Below, piece by piece: positions 40,316-54,763 of a stretch of DNA of 64,000 bases; the stretch's first letter is position 1, and each line of letters starts with the position of its first letter. The notes below the pieces were generated by a model. That model did not search any database, had not been told where the DNA came from, and worked only from the letters and a program-made list of their open reading frames with translations. A program made the translations under genes and the position numbers. Source of the DNA: Ceratotherium simum simum (lineage: Eukaryota; Chordata; Mammalia; Perissodactyla; Rhinocerotidae); contig NW_004454163.1 of assembly GCF_000283155.1 (NCBI RefSeq), positions 22,795,616 to 22,859,615 on the forward strand, written 5' to 3'.

Positions 40316-40808
40316 AGCTTGCTTTAAGTTTTCACGACTATTCCTCTCTCCTACTTTTATCTGGACTTTCTCTCCCCTTCATTTCTGTTGCTTCTGTCCT
40401 GCTCAAATTTTAAATCTATTCCCAGTAGTTTGTCCCCAGTGTGAGCCCTGTCTTGGAAAGGAGCCTTTGCCATTTAGTTTAGAGTTTTAATATTTACTGG
40501 TCTCAAACTGGTGTGCGGTACTTTCTAGCATTATCTGATAATTATTTTAGAATTATCCTAGTTTCAAGTTTGATGCCTCCCTCTGAATTCTCTTACAGAT
40601 GCTGATAACATGCAGGTTATTGGTCAAGGTTGCTGGTGGTGTGTCCATATTCACTTGCATTTTAGAGTTTGAAGATATACCTTATCACCTAGTTTTGTTG
40701 TAAACGTCCAAATGCTTTTGGTTTTCTATCTAGTCATTCAGTCTTTTTTAGGTTGAGATTCAGGAAGATCAAAAACTATATTTCTACCACTGCCACCTTC
40801 TTCCCAGA
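40316..40808 (-). mobile_element. Old L1M 5' region, continuation to its 5' end
   Basis: A C/T-rich antisense L1 5'UTR-like stretch ends 'tttttaggttgagattcaggaagatc... accactgccaccttcttcccag'. That is the reverse of an L1 5' terminus reading 'ctgggaagaaggtggcagt'. Only about 135 bp separate it from DCC exon 16. Confidence 0.5.
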
Positions 40809-40864
40809 ATCAAACTCACTCATTTTTAAACAACAATTTACTTAATAGATTACATTAAATTTGA

Positions 40865-41050
<186 letters not shown>

Positions 41051-43132
41051 TAGCTAATCCTCTCGTGACATATAGTCAGTGTTTGAGTTATGGTAAAGAA
41101 AAAAAAAAAAAAACTAACTAAAGAGAAGTAAAACAAAATACAAAGGAAAGGAACCAAAAAATGAATGTAGTCATGTTCTGAGCCTTATATGTATGTGTAT
41201 ACACACACACAATTTGTTTTTTTTGGTTCTCAAACTTAAGAGAGAAGAATTCAGCCTATAAATTAGTAAGTGGACTTAGACAATATAGGTCTTTCATTCT
41301 CTCTCTGCTCCCAGTAGTTTCATATTTTGGTGCCCCAATAACACTCTTCTTTCTCTTGAGTCAGCATGTCTCACATCAATGCAATTTAGGCAGGAGAGTG
41401 TCTGCACAAAGGCTGCCAAATGCCTGAATAGACACTTGCTTCTCTGCAGAGGCTCCTTCAAGCTAATATGACAATGATGAACTGACCCCCTGGGGCTGAT
41501 TTGCACTGGGCTGAGTCACACAGGTGGCTTCTTCCTGAGGCCTAAAGATCACCCCAGTGGTGCCCAGGGCCTCTGGACCTTAAAAGGCTTGGCTGCTTCG
41601 GGGGCTTATTACCTATAGGAATTCTTATGTGAGTTGGACTGTAAAGGCAGCACACGAGAGAAAAAAGACTCAAAGAACTGAGAAAAGGATGGGTAAGGAA
41701 GTGAGACCCAAGCCATTTGTGGAGAATATTTGTGAGCAAGGCTGGGGATTACTCAAAAGTAGGATAAGTAACACCTCTGTGGGGTCACTGGAAAGTCATG
41801 TGTTCACAGTCCCACTGGAAAATCACATGACCGCCCCTAATTGTCTTATGTCTGAAATCTGAAAGTAAAACTGAAGAGTTCCATCTTTTTAATGAATACT
41901 TTGGTCCTGCTCCCTTTCCAAACTCACAACCCTCAGACCTCGTTTAACTTATCAGGTATTTTCATCTTAATGAGGATAAAGGATTTGAGAGCAAGAGTTG
42001 ATAGCGAGCACCAGAGAATATAGAAAATTACTGGATGCCTGAGTATGAAGTCCTGACAAGTAGGAATAAATAAACATAAATAGTGTGATCCTGTGTCTTC
42101 TGCTACCACCTAAATTTGTGTAAACTTTGTATAGTTTGTTTTCCAAACCCAGAAGCTCCATTCACAGACCATCTTGAGAATACACAGTTGTAAAGTGAAT
42201 TCACAGCTGTCATATGATGGTTTCTAGAGCATGTCATCCCTTTATTGATTTCAACCAGATTTCCTTGTAAGGCAAAGTTGTTATTCCAGAATCTCCTTGA
42301 ATCTTTGGCTGCTGGTTTCAAGGTCTATGATCTGCCTAAAATGGTATGCAAAATTTGGGGTACATGTCAATACATTCGTTTGTCTGTGGAGACAGTATAT
42401 ATCTGTTATTGTGTTATCCAAGGGAGTCAAACAGGGTAAATAAGGAGTATCACCCTAGAGAACATTCACTGTCAAATGTGTTATCCCTGAATATGGAGAG
42501 ATGAGGCAAACAGAGATCCAGGATGGAAACTACAAGATAAAATGATGGAGGCTGTCTGGGATTTTCACTTCCCCTTATTCTCTGCCAGCAGCAAGGTTCT
42601 TCGAGAAATAGCAGGCCACTTTGGCTGTGCACGTGTGTCCCATAATTTTTAATAGTAAGCCATGTCTTTCCTGCCTGTGGTAGAAGATGCTGAGCAACTG
42701 CTCGTTGATGTGATTTTGAGCTTGTGATTAGGCCACACAAAATTATATTATGGCCAGTCTTTTAAAACTCTTATTTTCTTACCAAAACTAAAGCCTACAA
42801 AGAAGTGTCACTTAGGTGACAAAAAAAAACAAAAAAGAAAATCAATTTTTGAGCAGGAAGTAGTAGTAGTAGAGATAGTCGAGTTCAGATAAACTGAAGA
42901 TAAGTTGCTCAGAAAGAACCATTTGAGGCGTTATTAACTTCTTTTCCCTTAACAGTTGTTGGCATTCTTTAATTCTCAGCATATGGCATTCCCAGAGGGG
43001 TTTCTAAAACACCGGTGATCCATAAGACAATTTTTTTCCTGAAATGACTCTAATCCTAATGGATCTGAGAAATGAAATAACACCAAAAGTTAAAAATTGT
43101 GTGAGGAATTTCCTTATTGAAAAAAAGGCTGT

Positions 43133-43371
43133 TGGGGCTGGCCTTGTGGTGGAAGCGGTTATGTTCGCGTGCTCCGATGCGGTGCCCCGGGGTTCGCTGG
43201 TTCGGAACCCCAGGCGTGCACCGACGCACTGCTTGTCAGGCCATGCTGCGGCGGCGTCCCATATAAAGTAGAGGAAGATGGGCACGAATGTTAGTCCAGG
43301 GCCAGTCTTCCTCAGCAAAAAAGAGGAGGATTGGCAGATGTTAGCTCAGGGTCGATCTTCCTCAAAAAAAA
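43133..43371 (+). mobile_element. ERE-type SINE (perissodactyl)
   Basis: tRNA-derived SINE. The head 'ggggctggccttgtggtggaagcggtta' has a decayed A box, and 'gctggttcggaacccc' is the B-box region. The body is 'cccatataaagtagaggaagatgggcac' with two 'gttag(c)tc(a)(c)agg' units, and it ends in an A-run. It is flanked by the 13-bp duplication aaaaaaaggctgt at 43120-43132 and 43372-43384. Confidence 0.88.
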
Positions 43372-44111
43372 AAAAAAAGGCTGTAAGGGGTTGGAGAGGA
43401 ATGAATAAAACTAGCCTTTTCCAAAAGAAAAACATATACTTTTCCTGGATATGGCAGACTTATTTTATTGTGTTTCCATACATCATGGAGAACAAAGGAC
43501 AAACAAACAGAATCAAAGGTTAAGGCTCTGGGAAAAACTCTATCAATAAATGTGTCATAGTGCCACAGAGACGACATTTTCTGTCTGAGCTTCTACAAAG
43601 TATTCCTGTGAGCAGTCTTGGAAGAGGCCAGCATAAAGTAAAGAAAAAATCAAAGGCGACAAATGCATCAGGCTAGAGTAAGTATCAGGCAATAGCGCTT
43701 TTTACACGCACGTGTTCAAAGCTGCTGGCACGCTCTGGAGCCTCATCTCTTCCTGATCATATCAGTATTAGAGCTGAGGAAAGTTCCACCAGGTCAAATG
43801 GGCGAGATGAGAGTTTCATTTTTGCTGTACAGCCTTTTATTTCCTATTGTTGCAACAACAAGACATTTTGACCCTGGAGAAGGGAAGAAGGCAGGGGAAT
43901 AATGAGGTGTGTTGTTTGAATTTGTTTATTCTCAACTGTTTTATCAATGTCTGAATGAAGTACAATCCGGATGTAAAATTGTGTTTTTTTTTTTTAAAGC
44001 TCATTTTGAACTTTAGTATATTGCTAGAAAATTCATGGGCTCTTACCAAAACATCTATTAGGAATGAATAGGTTTCTCTTTTCAACAAAAGGTTCGAGGC
44101 TATATTTTGTC

Positions 44112-44114
44112 TTT

Positions 44115-44153
<39 letters not shown>

Positions 44154-44157
44154 TTTT
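44112..44157. repeat. (ATTT)n microsatellite
   Basis: About eleven near-perfect attt units. Confidence 0.95.
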
Positions 44158-44334
44158 ACTCTTTTGAATATAACAACTGAAAATCAACAGCAAGTAAGGC
44201 ACCTAGGAGTATGGGAAATAAAATGAAAAAAAATTGTTTAGCAACAAAGAATCGTTTTAATGCAACTACTCAAACAGTTTCTGTCCTGAGAGAAAAAGAT
44301 AATTAGCAATCTATGTAGCAGGTATGTATTTAGA

Positions 44335-44550
44335 GCAGCACTTGCTATCCACGAGAATATTCTGCTTTGGTGGAAATGCTCTGTATCTGCATTATTCAAT
44401 ATGGTAGGCACCAGGCTCATGTGGCCATTGAGACTTAAAATTGGCTAGTGCAGTGAATTTTTAACAGTATTTAATTTTAATTAATGTACATTTACATTGT
44501 CCATGTAACTATTGGCTATTGTGTTAGACAACGCAGCTCTAGAGGAAGTG
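44335..44550 (+). mobile_element. MER5A-like hAT DNA transposon
   Basis: The runs 'ggcaccaggctcatgtggccattgagacttaaaattggctagtgcagtgaa', 'tttaattttaattaatgtacatttacattgtccatgtaactattggctattgtgttagacaacgcag' follow the MER5A layout closely, with the terminal 'acaacgcag' as the imperfect inverted end. Confidence 0.75.
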
Positions 44551-46495
44551 GCAAGTAGAATGACAAGCCATCCCCGAAAAAAAAATTCCCTAAAATAGGT
44601 AAGAACAACTTGGCCAAAGGTAGAAATTTTTGAATTATGTAAATTCATAGAAAAATACCAAGAAACAGCATTACTCGATATTTGAGGGACATATTCTGGA
44701 GCTGAGACTCCAAGAAACTCAACAAGTCATGAAAAATATACTATTCTAAAATTCAGAAATAGTAGGGTTGAGTATTACCGGTTCTTGAAGGAGAATCACT
44801 AGTTTTCAAAACTTTAGCCATGGTGACTATAAAAGACTCTAAAGTTAATGTAAGGTTACCAACAAAACTAGATTAAGCAAAGAAACAACAAACACGGTAA
44901 CTTGTTAATGTAAGTTGGGCAAAAAGGAGTTAGTAGTTCAGAGTAGTCGTCCTGTTTGTATAAAATTTTTCTTGGAAGGGCAGCTAGGAATAGAAACAGG
45001 CCAAGTGAGGCAAGACCTGCTTTAGTTTGACAAGAACACCTCCTACTGATGTACCAACTTGATGACTGATGCTGATCCTCCTGGAGGCTGCGATGTCTTC
45101 CGCTTTCCCTCATCATTTCATAAATCCATTTGGGTTTAAACGAGCCCTTAACAAAAAGATACGTCAAAAGAAATACAGGAAGCCTGGCCTCTGTCATGAA
45201 ATTTTAAACACACATTTTTCTTTCTCTTTCTTTCCTTTTGTTCTATTTTTGTTTTCGAGTTTTTTATTTCACTCCAAAGACCACAGCCCAGTAAACTACT
45301 AAATAATTCATTGGAAAACAGAGTGATGAGTGGGGGATAGGCACTTAAAATGCAGTGGACAAAGTGCGGTCATCATCAAAACCAGTCAGCAGCCACTGCG
45401 CTCGGAACTACACTGTTTAAAAATATAAACTGTGTATGCGCACTGCTTCAGATCCTCTACATTTTAGTAGGTTTCATCTCCCCAAATGTCATCATATGCC
45501 CAATCTGAGAGCTCATCTTATTTTTTTGTTGTTGGTAAGAATACACATTACATAATTTAAAGGTAAAATTTTAAAATTTTAAATGTCTTAAGTATAAAAT
45601 AAAAGGCTCAAAATTGGATTATTCCTATGGCCACAAAATAAGCTCCTCAGATTCTGATATCCCCAGCATAAAAATGAGTACAAGATTTTTCTAGAGAATT
45701 TATAAAACCACACACATCATTATGCACATTCTGATTATGTTAGGGATCAAAGCATGTGTGCACCTCAGCGCAAATCTCATCAGTCTATGGGTAGTTCATT
45801 CTGTATCCCCATCCAATAATATAGTCTTTCCATGGAACTTGAAATTTTAGAACAAGGAATGTAGAATATAGGAATGCCTTAAAAGACTAAAACCTGAGTT
45901 AATTACTCTGTGAGAATGTGGGTAGAATGGACACTCCGCACTTCCTCTAAGGATTTCAATCTAAGAAAACCTGCCACATCAAGGGCTACTTGAAACCTAA
46001 TTATCAAACGTCTCATTGAATCACATGGACTTGATCACCCTGGCTTTGTGCAATCACAGCCGTGGACAGATGGCTGTAGCTCTCAGGGTCCTTTGGTCTT
46101 TATCATTTGTTTTTTTCCTGCCTAAACATTACTTATGCAGATATAAGCTAAGCGATAATGAAAGCATTAGAGAAACCAAATCAAGTTAGAGAAGGAGGGG
46201 AAAAACAAACAAAAACAAAAAACCGCATGTTAGATAGGCATTTATTGCCTTTGCAGGAGGAAATAAACCAGACACTCCTTTTTATCTTGCTAGTTGAAGT
46301 TATCTCTATAGTTACAAAACTGATACATTTTATACTAGGTCTTTTAAGAAACAATGTGCCGCATTCTAAGAAGAAATGGACTTTTAAAAAATATAACTAG
46401 AAGTGACAGCCAAATTGATAAAACTACTCTAAAGAAATGAGAAAATTATAGAAAATAGTTTTTTTTGTAATATAATAATATAACAGTACTGTTTT

Positions 46496-46904
<409 letters not shown>

Positions 46905-48964
46905 TAATGGCTAGTATGAAATTTCAAATGAACTGTCATTTGTTTCAGACATTGTTTTAAATGCTTCCTGGACTGTCATGAATCGTTTTGCTGCCATGAC
47001 ACTAAATGGAAAAACAAAGTATTTTAATAACCCAATGTCTAAAATTAGCACGGGAATAATTGCGTCTTGGGAAACAACTGTAAGGCAAGGTAGAGAAAGA
47101 TCAAGAGCTGCAAAATGTTATTTGAATTCCACCAGGTGCTGGGTTTGTATAAATAATTTGATTCTGTGCAAGGGAATGCCATTTTCCTTTGAAAATAGTA
47201 GGGCTCCACGTTAATTTTCTGGGCAGATTTTGGTGTCTTTCTTTTCATTGTGAATCTAGATTGACACCAAAGGCAAGCCTATTAATGTTACAGAGACCCA
47301 TCTTATGGTGAATATGACTGGGAATATATAACTTGAAGATTTTTTTAAAAACATCCTTAGAAAGCAGTCTAAGCCATTAGCATCTACTTCCTCATTTAGC
47401 CTTGAAAAACCCTCATGAGGTAAACTCACAACGCACACTCTCCTTTAACTAATATGAATTAGACCAGCCCCTTTATTCCTCCTGTCCTATCACTGAGTCA
47501 ATTCACAATCTCCCTAAAAGCCCCTTAGAAGTACATATTCGAGACATCGTCGTTGCTACTTTCAAATTTCTATCAGCCATCCTCAGCAACTCCAAACAAA
47601 CTGTTGTAGACTGGGACAATTTTGTTACTTCCTAAGCCTGCCACAATGTTAGTATATATAAATAATGCACAAATGTAGACAAAACTGAGAAGATCAACAA
47701 GTGATTATCAAGCACCTACCGCGTACCTAGAACTAGGCTAGATCATGGAGGCAGTTAAACATGGTTTAGTTGTTGTTGTTTGACATATTACTTACAATTT
47801 TGAAATGAATAATATGCTCAGCTCTATAGACATACTTCAAAGAATTCATACGTTATTCAAATGAGATAATATATGAAAACATTTAAAATATAAAACTTCA
47901 CGAGATGATGATTTTGGATGAGGAAGGTAGCTTTGAAAATAAGAGCATAAATGTTACCCAAAAACCAAGGAACTAAAAGTTAAACCCTGGCACTCTAGCA
48001 TCTCTATATTCTCTTTATCACTCTGCTAGAGCAGCTCTCAGGGAGAACTTGGATCTCCTGATACTTTGTCCAATGTTCTTTCCACTAAACTGTCATCTTG
48101 CTTAGTCTAGCCTCAAGCCAGTGGTGATTCAGGGCATAGAAATATCCTTTGGGAATTTCTGACTCGAAAGACCCTGGAGATAAGGCAAAATCCCACCAAT
48201 AATGTTGTAAGTCTGCCTCTTCTTTCCGTAGCCGTGCTGGATCTGCTTCTAGTCTCTTTCAATTTTTAAGTGGCATAAAATTCACATTTTTTTCATAAAT
48301 CAGTTTGTAGTTGAAAGCATTTAAAAAACAATTTTCTTTGGTACTGCCGCCCTGCTATGTCAGGTATTTGGAAAAACTCTCCAGGCAAGCCGAATAATAT
48401 CGTTGATATAAGATATGTTGTAAATACACTATCCATCTCCTACAGTATTAGATTTAAAACTCAGCAGAACTATAAATAAAGATAACATTATCAGATAAGA
48501 CAACCGATGAAGTATATGAGAGCATTAAAACAAAAAAACTCTCTTCATATACAGATTGCACAATTCTAAATTTACCTTAAAAAGACTACTTTAAAATTTT
48601 TATGCTTGTAATTGCTATACTTGGTAGATACGTTCATTTCACGGAATGGCCATGGGTACTTTGCCAGTATGTGAAATGTTCTGAAGGACAATGATTGTTC
48701 TCTGTAGAATGGTTTGAGTTCCAAAATTTCTTAGGCAAATTATTTCAGTTGAAGAGTTAATACCGCAGACGCGGAATTATTGAGTCTCACAAAGAATGCC
48801 TGTAAACTAAGACCCAACCCAAAAACAATCCTCTGTAAGGAGTGTCTGATTTCTCTCATTGAGAACTGAAGTTTGGGAATGGAAAAAAGATTTTAACTGT
48901 TCCTCTTCTCATCATCTTCCCAGACCTAAGGCTTTCAATTACTAACATTCCATTCCCCTTCTTG

Positions 48965-48995
<31 letters not shown>

Positions 48996-48999
48996 TCTC
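48965..48999. repeat. (CA)n-(CT)n microsatellite
   Basis: A run of cacaca with one caaac interruption passes into ctctctctct. Confidence 0.9.
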
Positions 49000-49224
49000 T
49001 CTACATCTATACCCTGAGACGAGGATGGGTGGGAGGAAAGAGTTGGGAAGTAAGGAAAAAAGTAAAACATATCTGGTCCACTAGAAAGATATACAATAAA
49101 CTTAAATTTTACAAATAATGGTAATAGAATGCTTTGGTTTTGCATTTCGAACTTTTCAAACCATGGTCGTATCTATTACTTCATCTCACTTCCTGCTACA
49201 GCTGTATAAGCTAAGCAGGGCATA

Positions 49225-49425
49225 CACAAGACAGAGGGGCAATACAGATACATGGAGTCAAATGATCTGGGCTCAAGAGTTGGCTTTGCTATATCCTGTC
49301 ATGTCACTTAAATCGCTCAATCTCATTTTTTTCTCATCTATATTATTGTGATAGTCGCATCTACTGTAAAAATAGTAAGATTCTTCACAGTTAAGTATGT
49401 ACGTAGATATCTTTATAAAGGTATA
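49225..49425 (+). repeat. MIR SINE fragment
   Basis: The runs 'tggagtcaaatgatctgggctcaagagttggctttgc' and 'gtcacttaaatcgctcaatctcatttttttctcatctatatta' follow the MIR middle and 3' part. Confidence 0.6.
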
Positions 49426-49859
49426 GGTAGATTGTACAATGTGACAAAAATTTCCCATTAAACTCGAGCTGAACTCAGATGACCTGATAGCATTATCCAG
49501 GGGCCTCCCCACAGAAGTCAGGAGTACCCCTCTACTTCATTTAGTCTCAAACCAAACTAAAACCCAGATATTCATATTTTGATTGTCAAAACTCTGTACT
49601 GACTTTCCTCATCAAATGGAGGAATTTTCTATAATTTCTTTTTGACGAAAGAGATTAACCACATGATGTTTTATATGAATTTCATCTCAAAATACATGCA
49701 TTGACTATTGACCAATGCCTATCAGATATAGCAGATATTACAGAAGATACAAAATTGCACAAGACTCATTCTCAGCCCTCAAGATGCTTGTAATTCAATT
49801 GGGAATTTAACACATGCCTAAAATTATATATCACATTAGACAATGCATGAAATATTGCA

Positions 49860-50035
49860 GCTAACATTTATTTAATATGGACCATACACTATGTTTTAGT
49901 TCACTTATTTCTCATTTTAAATAACGCTATGAAGTTAGCACTTATTTCTCATTTTAAATAACGCTATGAAGTTAGCACTATGGTTATCTCCATTTTATAG
50001 ATAAGGAAACTGAGGCTCAGGTTGTACCTGGGTAT
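49860..50035 (-). repeat. MIR SINE, antisense, carrying a tandem duplication
   Basis: The runs 'gctaacatttatttaatatggaccatacactatg' and 'gttatctccattttatagataaggaaactgaggctcagg' are reverse MIR. A 37-bp segment in the middle is present twice (separate entry). Confidence 0.65.
49902..49975. repeat. Perfect 2 x 37 bp tandem duplication
   Basis: The unit at 49902-49938 (cacttatttctc... gaagttag) is repeated without mismatch at 49939-49975 and followed by CAC. It sits in an old, otherwise diverged MIR, so the duplication is far younger than its host. Confidence 0.97.
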
Positions 50036-51699
50036 TCTATGCTCACAAAAATAAGTGGTCATGATTTTCCAAAGTACTTCTAGGTTTAATGATTTATGAA
50101 GAACAGTAACCTTCTATGAAGTTCCTGAGAAAACTCAGTGAATTCACAGTATTTATAGAATGTAAGTGTGCCATTCTAGAACACAAACAAGGACAATGTT
50201 GCTTAGTGGCCTCCCAAATGCCAGTAGTGTCTATGCTCAAAGAGACTAGTTTTATCAAAGTACACTCATTCTCTCCTATCTGAAATATTTTTCATTGTCC
50301 CATTTCTCCCCTTATTTCCTTTTCTAAAACTTAGAGGTGTTCATGATAGTGAAGGAGGGCAAGATTGGAAGTTCTATATCAGCATGTCATATACTAGCTG
50401 CCCATTTTCTGTTTTATTTGATGGGATTCTATCTCCCTGAGTCTACAAAGTATTTTTACATTTATTTAGGGCACCCATTTTTACAGCTATTTTTAAGAGG
50501 AGCTTCTGATAGATGTTTATGAGTTTATCACTTTAATAGGGTGGATGGGCAAATCATCGAAGTGTTATTAGTACAGTTAAATATTTATTTGGTTTTGTAA
50601 TGAGATGTAGGATTTTCATAGCTATAATCTAAGAAGGATTCATAGTAGAATAAAAAAGATATACCACACTAGAGTACTAACGAAGGAGATGGGTATCACA
50701 TAGGTAGGGAAAAAGAGCTTTACTTGATTTTCTAGAGGTAGATATATAACAAATGTCGTAAATATAAAAGTAAAAATAAATATTTAACTTTGGAAGATCA
50801 AGTTCTAAATATCAAGCATAAATTGATATTTATAAGAGGCATAAAAAGTCTTAAATTTGCCTAATCATATGGGAAATATGCGTTAACCTGGGACGTTAAC
50901 CTGTTTTTTCTTTATTACCATTTTGATCTTTTGAATAAGCAATAAAAACAGATAATTTACTTTCTGCCAAAATATCTTTAACTTGTTTGAAAGACAAAGA
51001 ATGGATTCAGAAGACACTAATGCAATCCTTTAATATTTATCCAATTTGTTGTTCACTTCCTGACCAATTCTTCCAGGGACTATACTTAAATCTGTGTTTA
51101 ATGTGAAGTGTGCACCAAAAAAAAAAAAAAAAGCCAAAAACCGCACAACACAACCTTGCTTTTGTCCATTTTCTCTATAATAGCTAAATAGATTCTGGAA
51201 TCACTGAGTTTGTGCCATAAGACCTTTTTAAAAATATCATAAGCAGTAGAACTCTAAAAATTAATTTTATTACCAGTAGAAAATAATCATGATGATCTAC
51301 GTAAAATCATTAAAACCTCTGAAAAAAAGATTTTGACTATTACAAATAAATTGAAGTGAAAGTCAGTACGGATAAGCTTAAAAATGGAATAGACAGAAGG
51401 AAGTGGAATTGGTCCTATCGCTGTGGTTATTGCCTCAGTTGGGAAAATTTATCAGCTAGCTGCCCCTTTGAACAACATAACACCTGATTTTATTGATCAT
51501 ATTTTAGATGTACAATCAGCTAGTCTAAACTGGTTGACGGAAGGGAAATAGAGTCAGTGCTGCATGCTAGCTCTTCTGCTGTTTGGAAATAGACTCCTTT
51601 CTTGCCAGTTTATTTGATAGTATTTCTCCATGTCTTGATTTACCAAGGTGATAGAGGTCATTTTTTTTTTTTCTCTTTGCTTATTTCCCACTTGTATAG

Positions 51700-51843
<144 letters not shown>

Positions 51844-54167
51844 TGAAGAAAGGCTAGCTTTGAAATGTCTACTTCTGATATTTGGTAACGCTGTGTCTCA
51901 GGTTCTTTGGAAATTGGAACTTATGTGCACCATGATGTCTAAATTATACCTTATTCTATATAAAATATTTTATGCTTTATGGTTCATAGCACTTTTATAT
52001 GTAATATTATCATCCCCACTCTAGAAAAGAAGAAAATGAGTTCCAATGGATTGAGTAATCTGATTTTAATCTGGGTGTTAACCCAGGGGATCTGAATATA
52101 AACCTTCTTTTCAATACACTTGAGTAAAGGCAGACATCCATGCATTGAACTCTATCCAAAGCATTTGTGTCTTTGATCAACAGTATGGTAGGTATTTATT
52201 TTTTCTGGAAAGAAATTAGGCACAAAATAAAACATTGCATTACAACTGTAGTCTCATGGATGCTTACTCTCAATAACCTCAACTGGCTGTGGGAAGAAGT
52301 TTCTGAGTGGTCAAGTTCACTTTTTGGAAATAAGACAACGCAGTGGAAAACCTTCGTGCAATTTGAAATAGTTGAGATCTTAGGTAAATGCAGTTCACTG
52401 TAAATTTTAGCAGTCAGATTTGCTGTGGATCATAAATGTTGAGTTTATAACCTTAACGGACATACAGTGTACTTGGCTTCTATGGTTCACAGAAATCCAA
52501 CATCTGAAGAAAACAAAGTTTAACATGATTTTTAATTGGTTTCATGGTACATCATCTTTAGGGGGTAAACTATACCAAACACTTCCAAATTAAAAAAAAG
52601 TTATGCCAATGAAATTCTTCTCTGAGTAAGCTGAATTTCTCTTTCCATTAGAATTTGTCCCATGGTAATGCAGTTCTGATTTTTATTTCAGGCTACTACC
52701 TTAACTCAGAGAGTTCACTGTGAATATTTTTACATTTTTGTGGATACTTCTTCCTATAAGAAGTTTTGTAGTTTGTCTGATTTAATTTCAATATCCTCTT
52801 CTCGTATTTTACATGTTTATGTATATCAACTCTTTCTCCTAGAATTCTTCCCTGGATGTCAATCTTCACAGCTTCTTAGGAAGAATAAAACAAGCTAAAT
52901 GAGCTTTGTACTATGGGGAGAATAAAGGTCCTGCTCTTCCTTTTTACTTAAAAAGAGATGAAAGGAGTTAAACGTAAACCTGTAAGACATTTGGTCTTCC
53001 CTGAATGAAAGAGAAGGAGTAGTAATTTCCTCTTAAAGCAAACAAATTCATTCATTTTTCCCTTTCATTAACATAAAATGCACACCAATGTCTGACTTGA
53101 TAAATGTACCCTACTGATTTCTCATCAACTGCCTAACCTTGTAGGGGCACCAATGGTGAGACCCATTGCTGACAAAAAGATATTAACTTTTAGAAATGTG
53201 GTTAGTAGGAAGGGTGATTGTCAAAACAGATAATGATCTGGACAAAGGTGTAAATAGCATGTGGATGAGATCCTTGGGTGATGATGAGAAGCAAGAAGTA
53301 ATTCACAAGTGTCTACAATTTTATAGCTGTGAGAAGGACATGAAGTGAATGAAATAACTCTAGGGTTTACTTTTAATTCTGAAATAATATAAGGACTATA
53401 TGGGGCTGTGTTGTTATGCACTTGTGCTGAAATTGCTCATGATAAAGATAAGGGCGGCTGGCAAATTCTTGAAATAAACCATTTTATTCTATCCACGTAA
53501 TGAATTCTTCCTTTTATTCTAGTTAAGTAAAATAAAAATAACTGGAAGGACACCTAGAATAATGAAGTCTTGGAAAAGGACAGGAGCCAGCAGTCCTCCC
53601 AGGCCTTAGAGATGAGGAACTGTTGGACTGTCCCAACAAGGTGCTGCCATCATGACTCCATGTGTTTTCTTTCTTTGTATCAATATTTAATTTCCCAGAA
53701 GAGAGAATCACACAGCTAAAGAGGCAATGGGATGAAAGTCATGAAGTTTCTAATTGATGTTGCTACCAAGCTCACAGGACACAAAGAAGAGCTTGCTCCC
53801 AAAGGAGAAAGCTGAGTGCTTCTCTAATGGAGGAGGAAGGGATGGAATGTTGGACAGTCCAAATGACAAATGACCCACACAGTTTCTGTGGCTGGGAATC
53901 CTCTAAATCTTGAACGTTACCTTCCATTCACGCACTTAACAAAGAAATTCAAGCATGGGAAAAACTGTTTGAGAACCAGATAAACTAGAGAGCAGTTCGT
54001 ACCCAGTAAACTGAGATATTATTTATGTTTCCAATAATGTTCATTTTTGATTGTCAGGTCCTGAGATAGGGACTTGGTATAAAAGGTAAAGAGACTAGAG
54101 TCTATATATTTGAGATAATTATAATCTAATACAGAAGAAAAATGTTTTAAAAAAAAACAAACCCTGA

Positions 54168-54400
54168 GGGGCTGGCTGGTTGGCATAGTGGTTAAGTTCG
54201 TGTGCTCCGCTTCCGCAGGTTTGGATCCCAGGCACAGACCTACACACCGCTCATTAAGCCATGCTGTGGTGACATCCCATATACAAAATAGAGGAATATG
54301 GGCACAGATGTTAGCTCAGGGCTAGTCTTCCTCAGCAAAAAGAGGAGGATTGGCAATGGATGATAGCTCAGAGCCAGTCTGCCTCACACACACAAAAAAA
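54168..54400 (+). mobile_element. ERE-type SINE
   Basis: The head 'ggggctggctggttggcatagtggttaagttcgtgtgctcc' retains an A-box-like tggcatagtgg, and 'ggtttggatccc' is the decayed B box. The body has two 'tagctcagggc/tagctcagagc' units and the tail is cacacacacaaaaaaa. The flanking repeat aaccctga (left at about 54160-54167, right at about 54400-54407) is the likely target duplication. Confidence 0.85.
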
Positions 54401-54763
54401 ACCCTGAAATAACATGAAAAATACAATCACAGAATTTTGAGTAAGTTGGATTCAGAGCAAATAAATCCAAGTATAAATTCTGTCTGGAGAAATAAGGGGA
54501 GGTTTCACAAAAGAAATAATGACTAAGCTATGGCCTGTGTGTATCATCATGTGCCCGTTCTTGATGATCTAAAGGAAGGGAGCAACATGTACAAAAATAC
54601 ACAAGCAATATCAGAAAGATGTCTTCAAGACACCGATGAATGGTTCAGAGTGACTGGAGCACAGTATTCATGGGACAAGGGGACATGAGGTTGTGAAAGT
54701 AGAATATAAATCCTGCAGGGCCTGGTATTTATTATTATTATTATTATTATTATTTTTTTTTTT

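Noticed and set aside
43004..43318. Overlapping frames on both strands at 43 kb
   Set aside because: They are translations of the GC-rich ERE SINE; similar frames occur at 54.9, 58.0 and 61.9 kb for the same reason.
44112..44157. CRISPR-like regular repeat
   Set aside because: It is a tetranucleotide microsatellite with no spacers, in a mammalian intron.
54700..54760. (ATT)n run as an independent microsatellite locus
   Set aside because: It lies in the target duplication and tail of the antisense ERE, so it is treated as part of that insertion.
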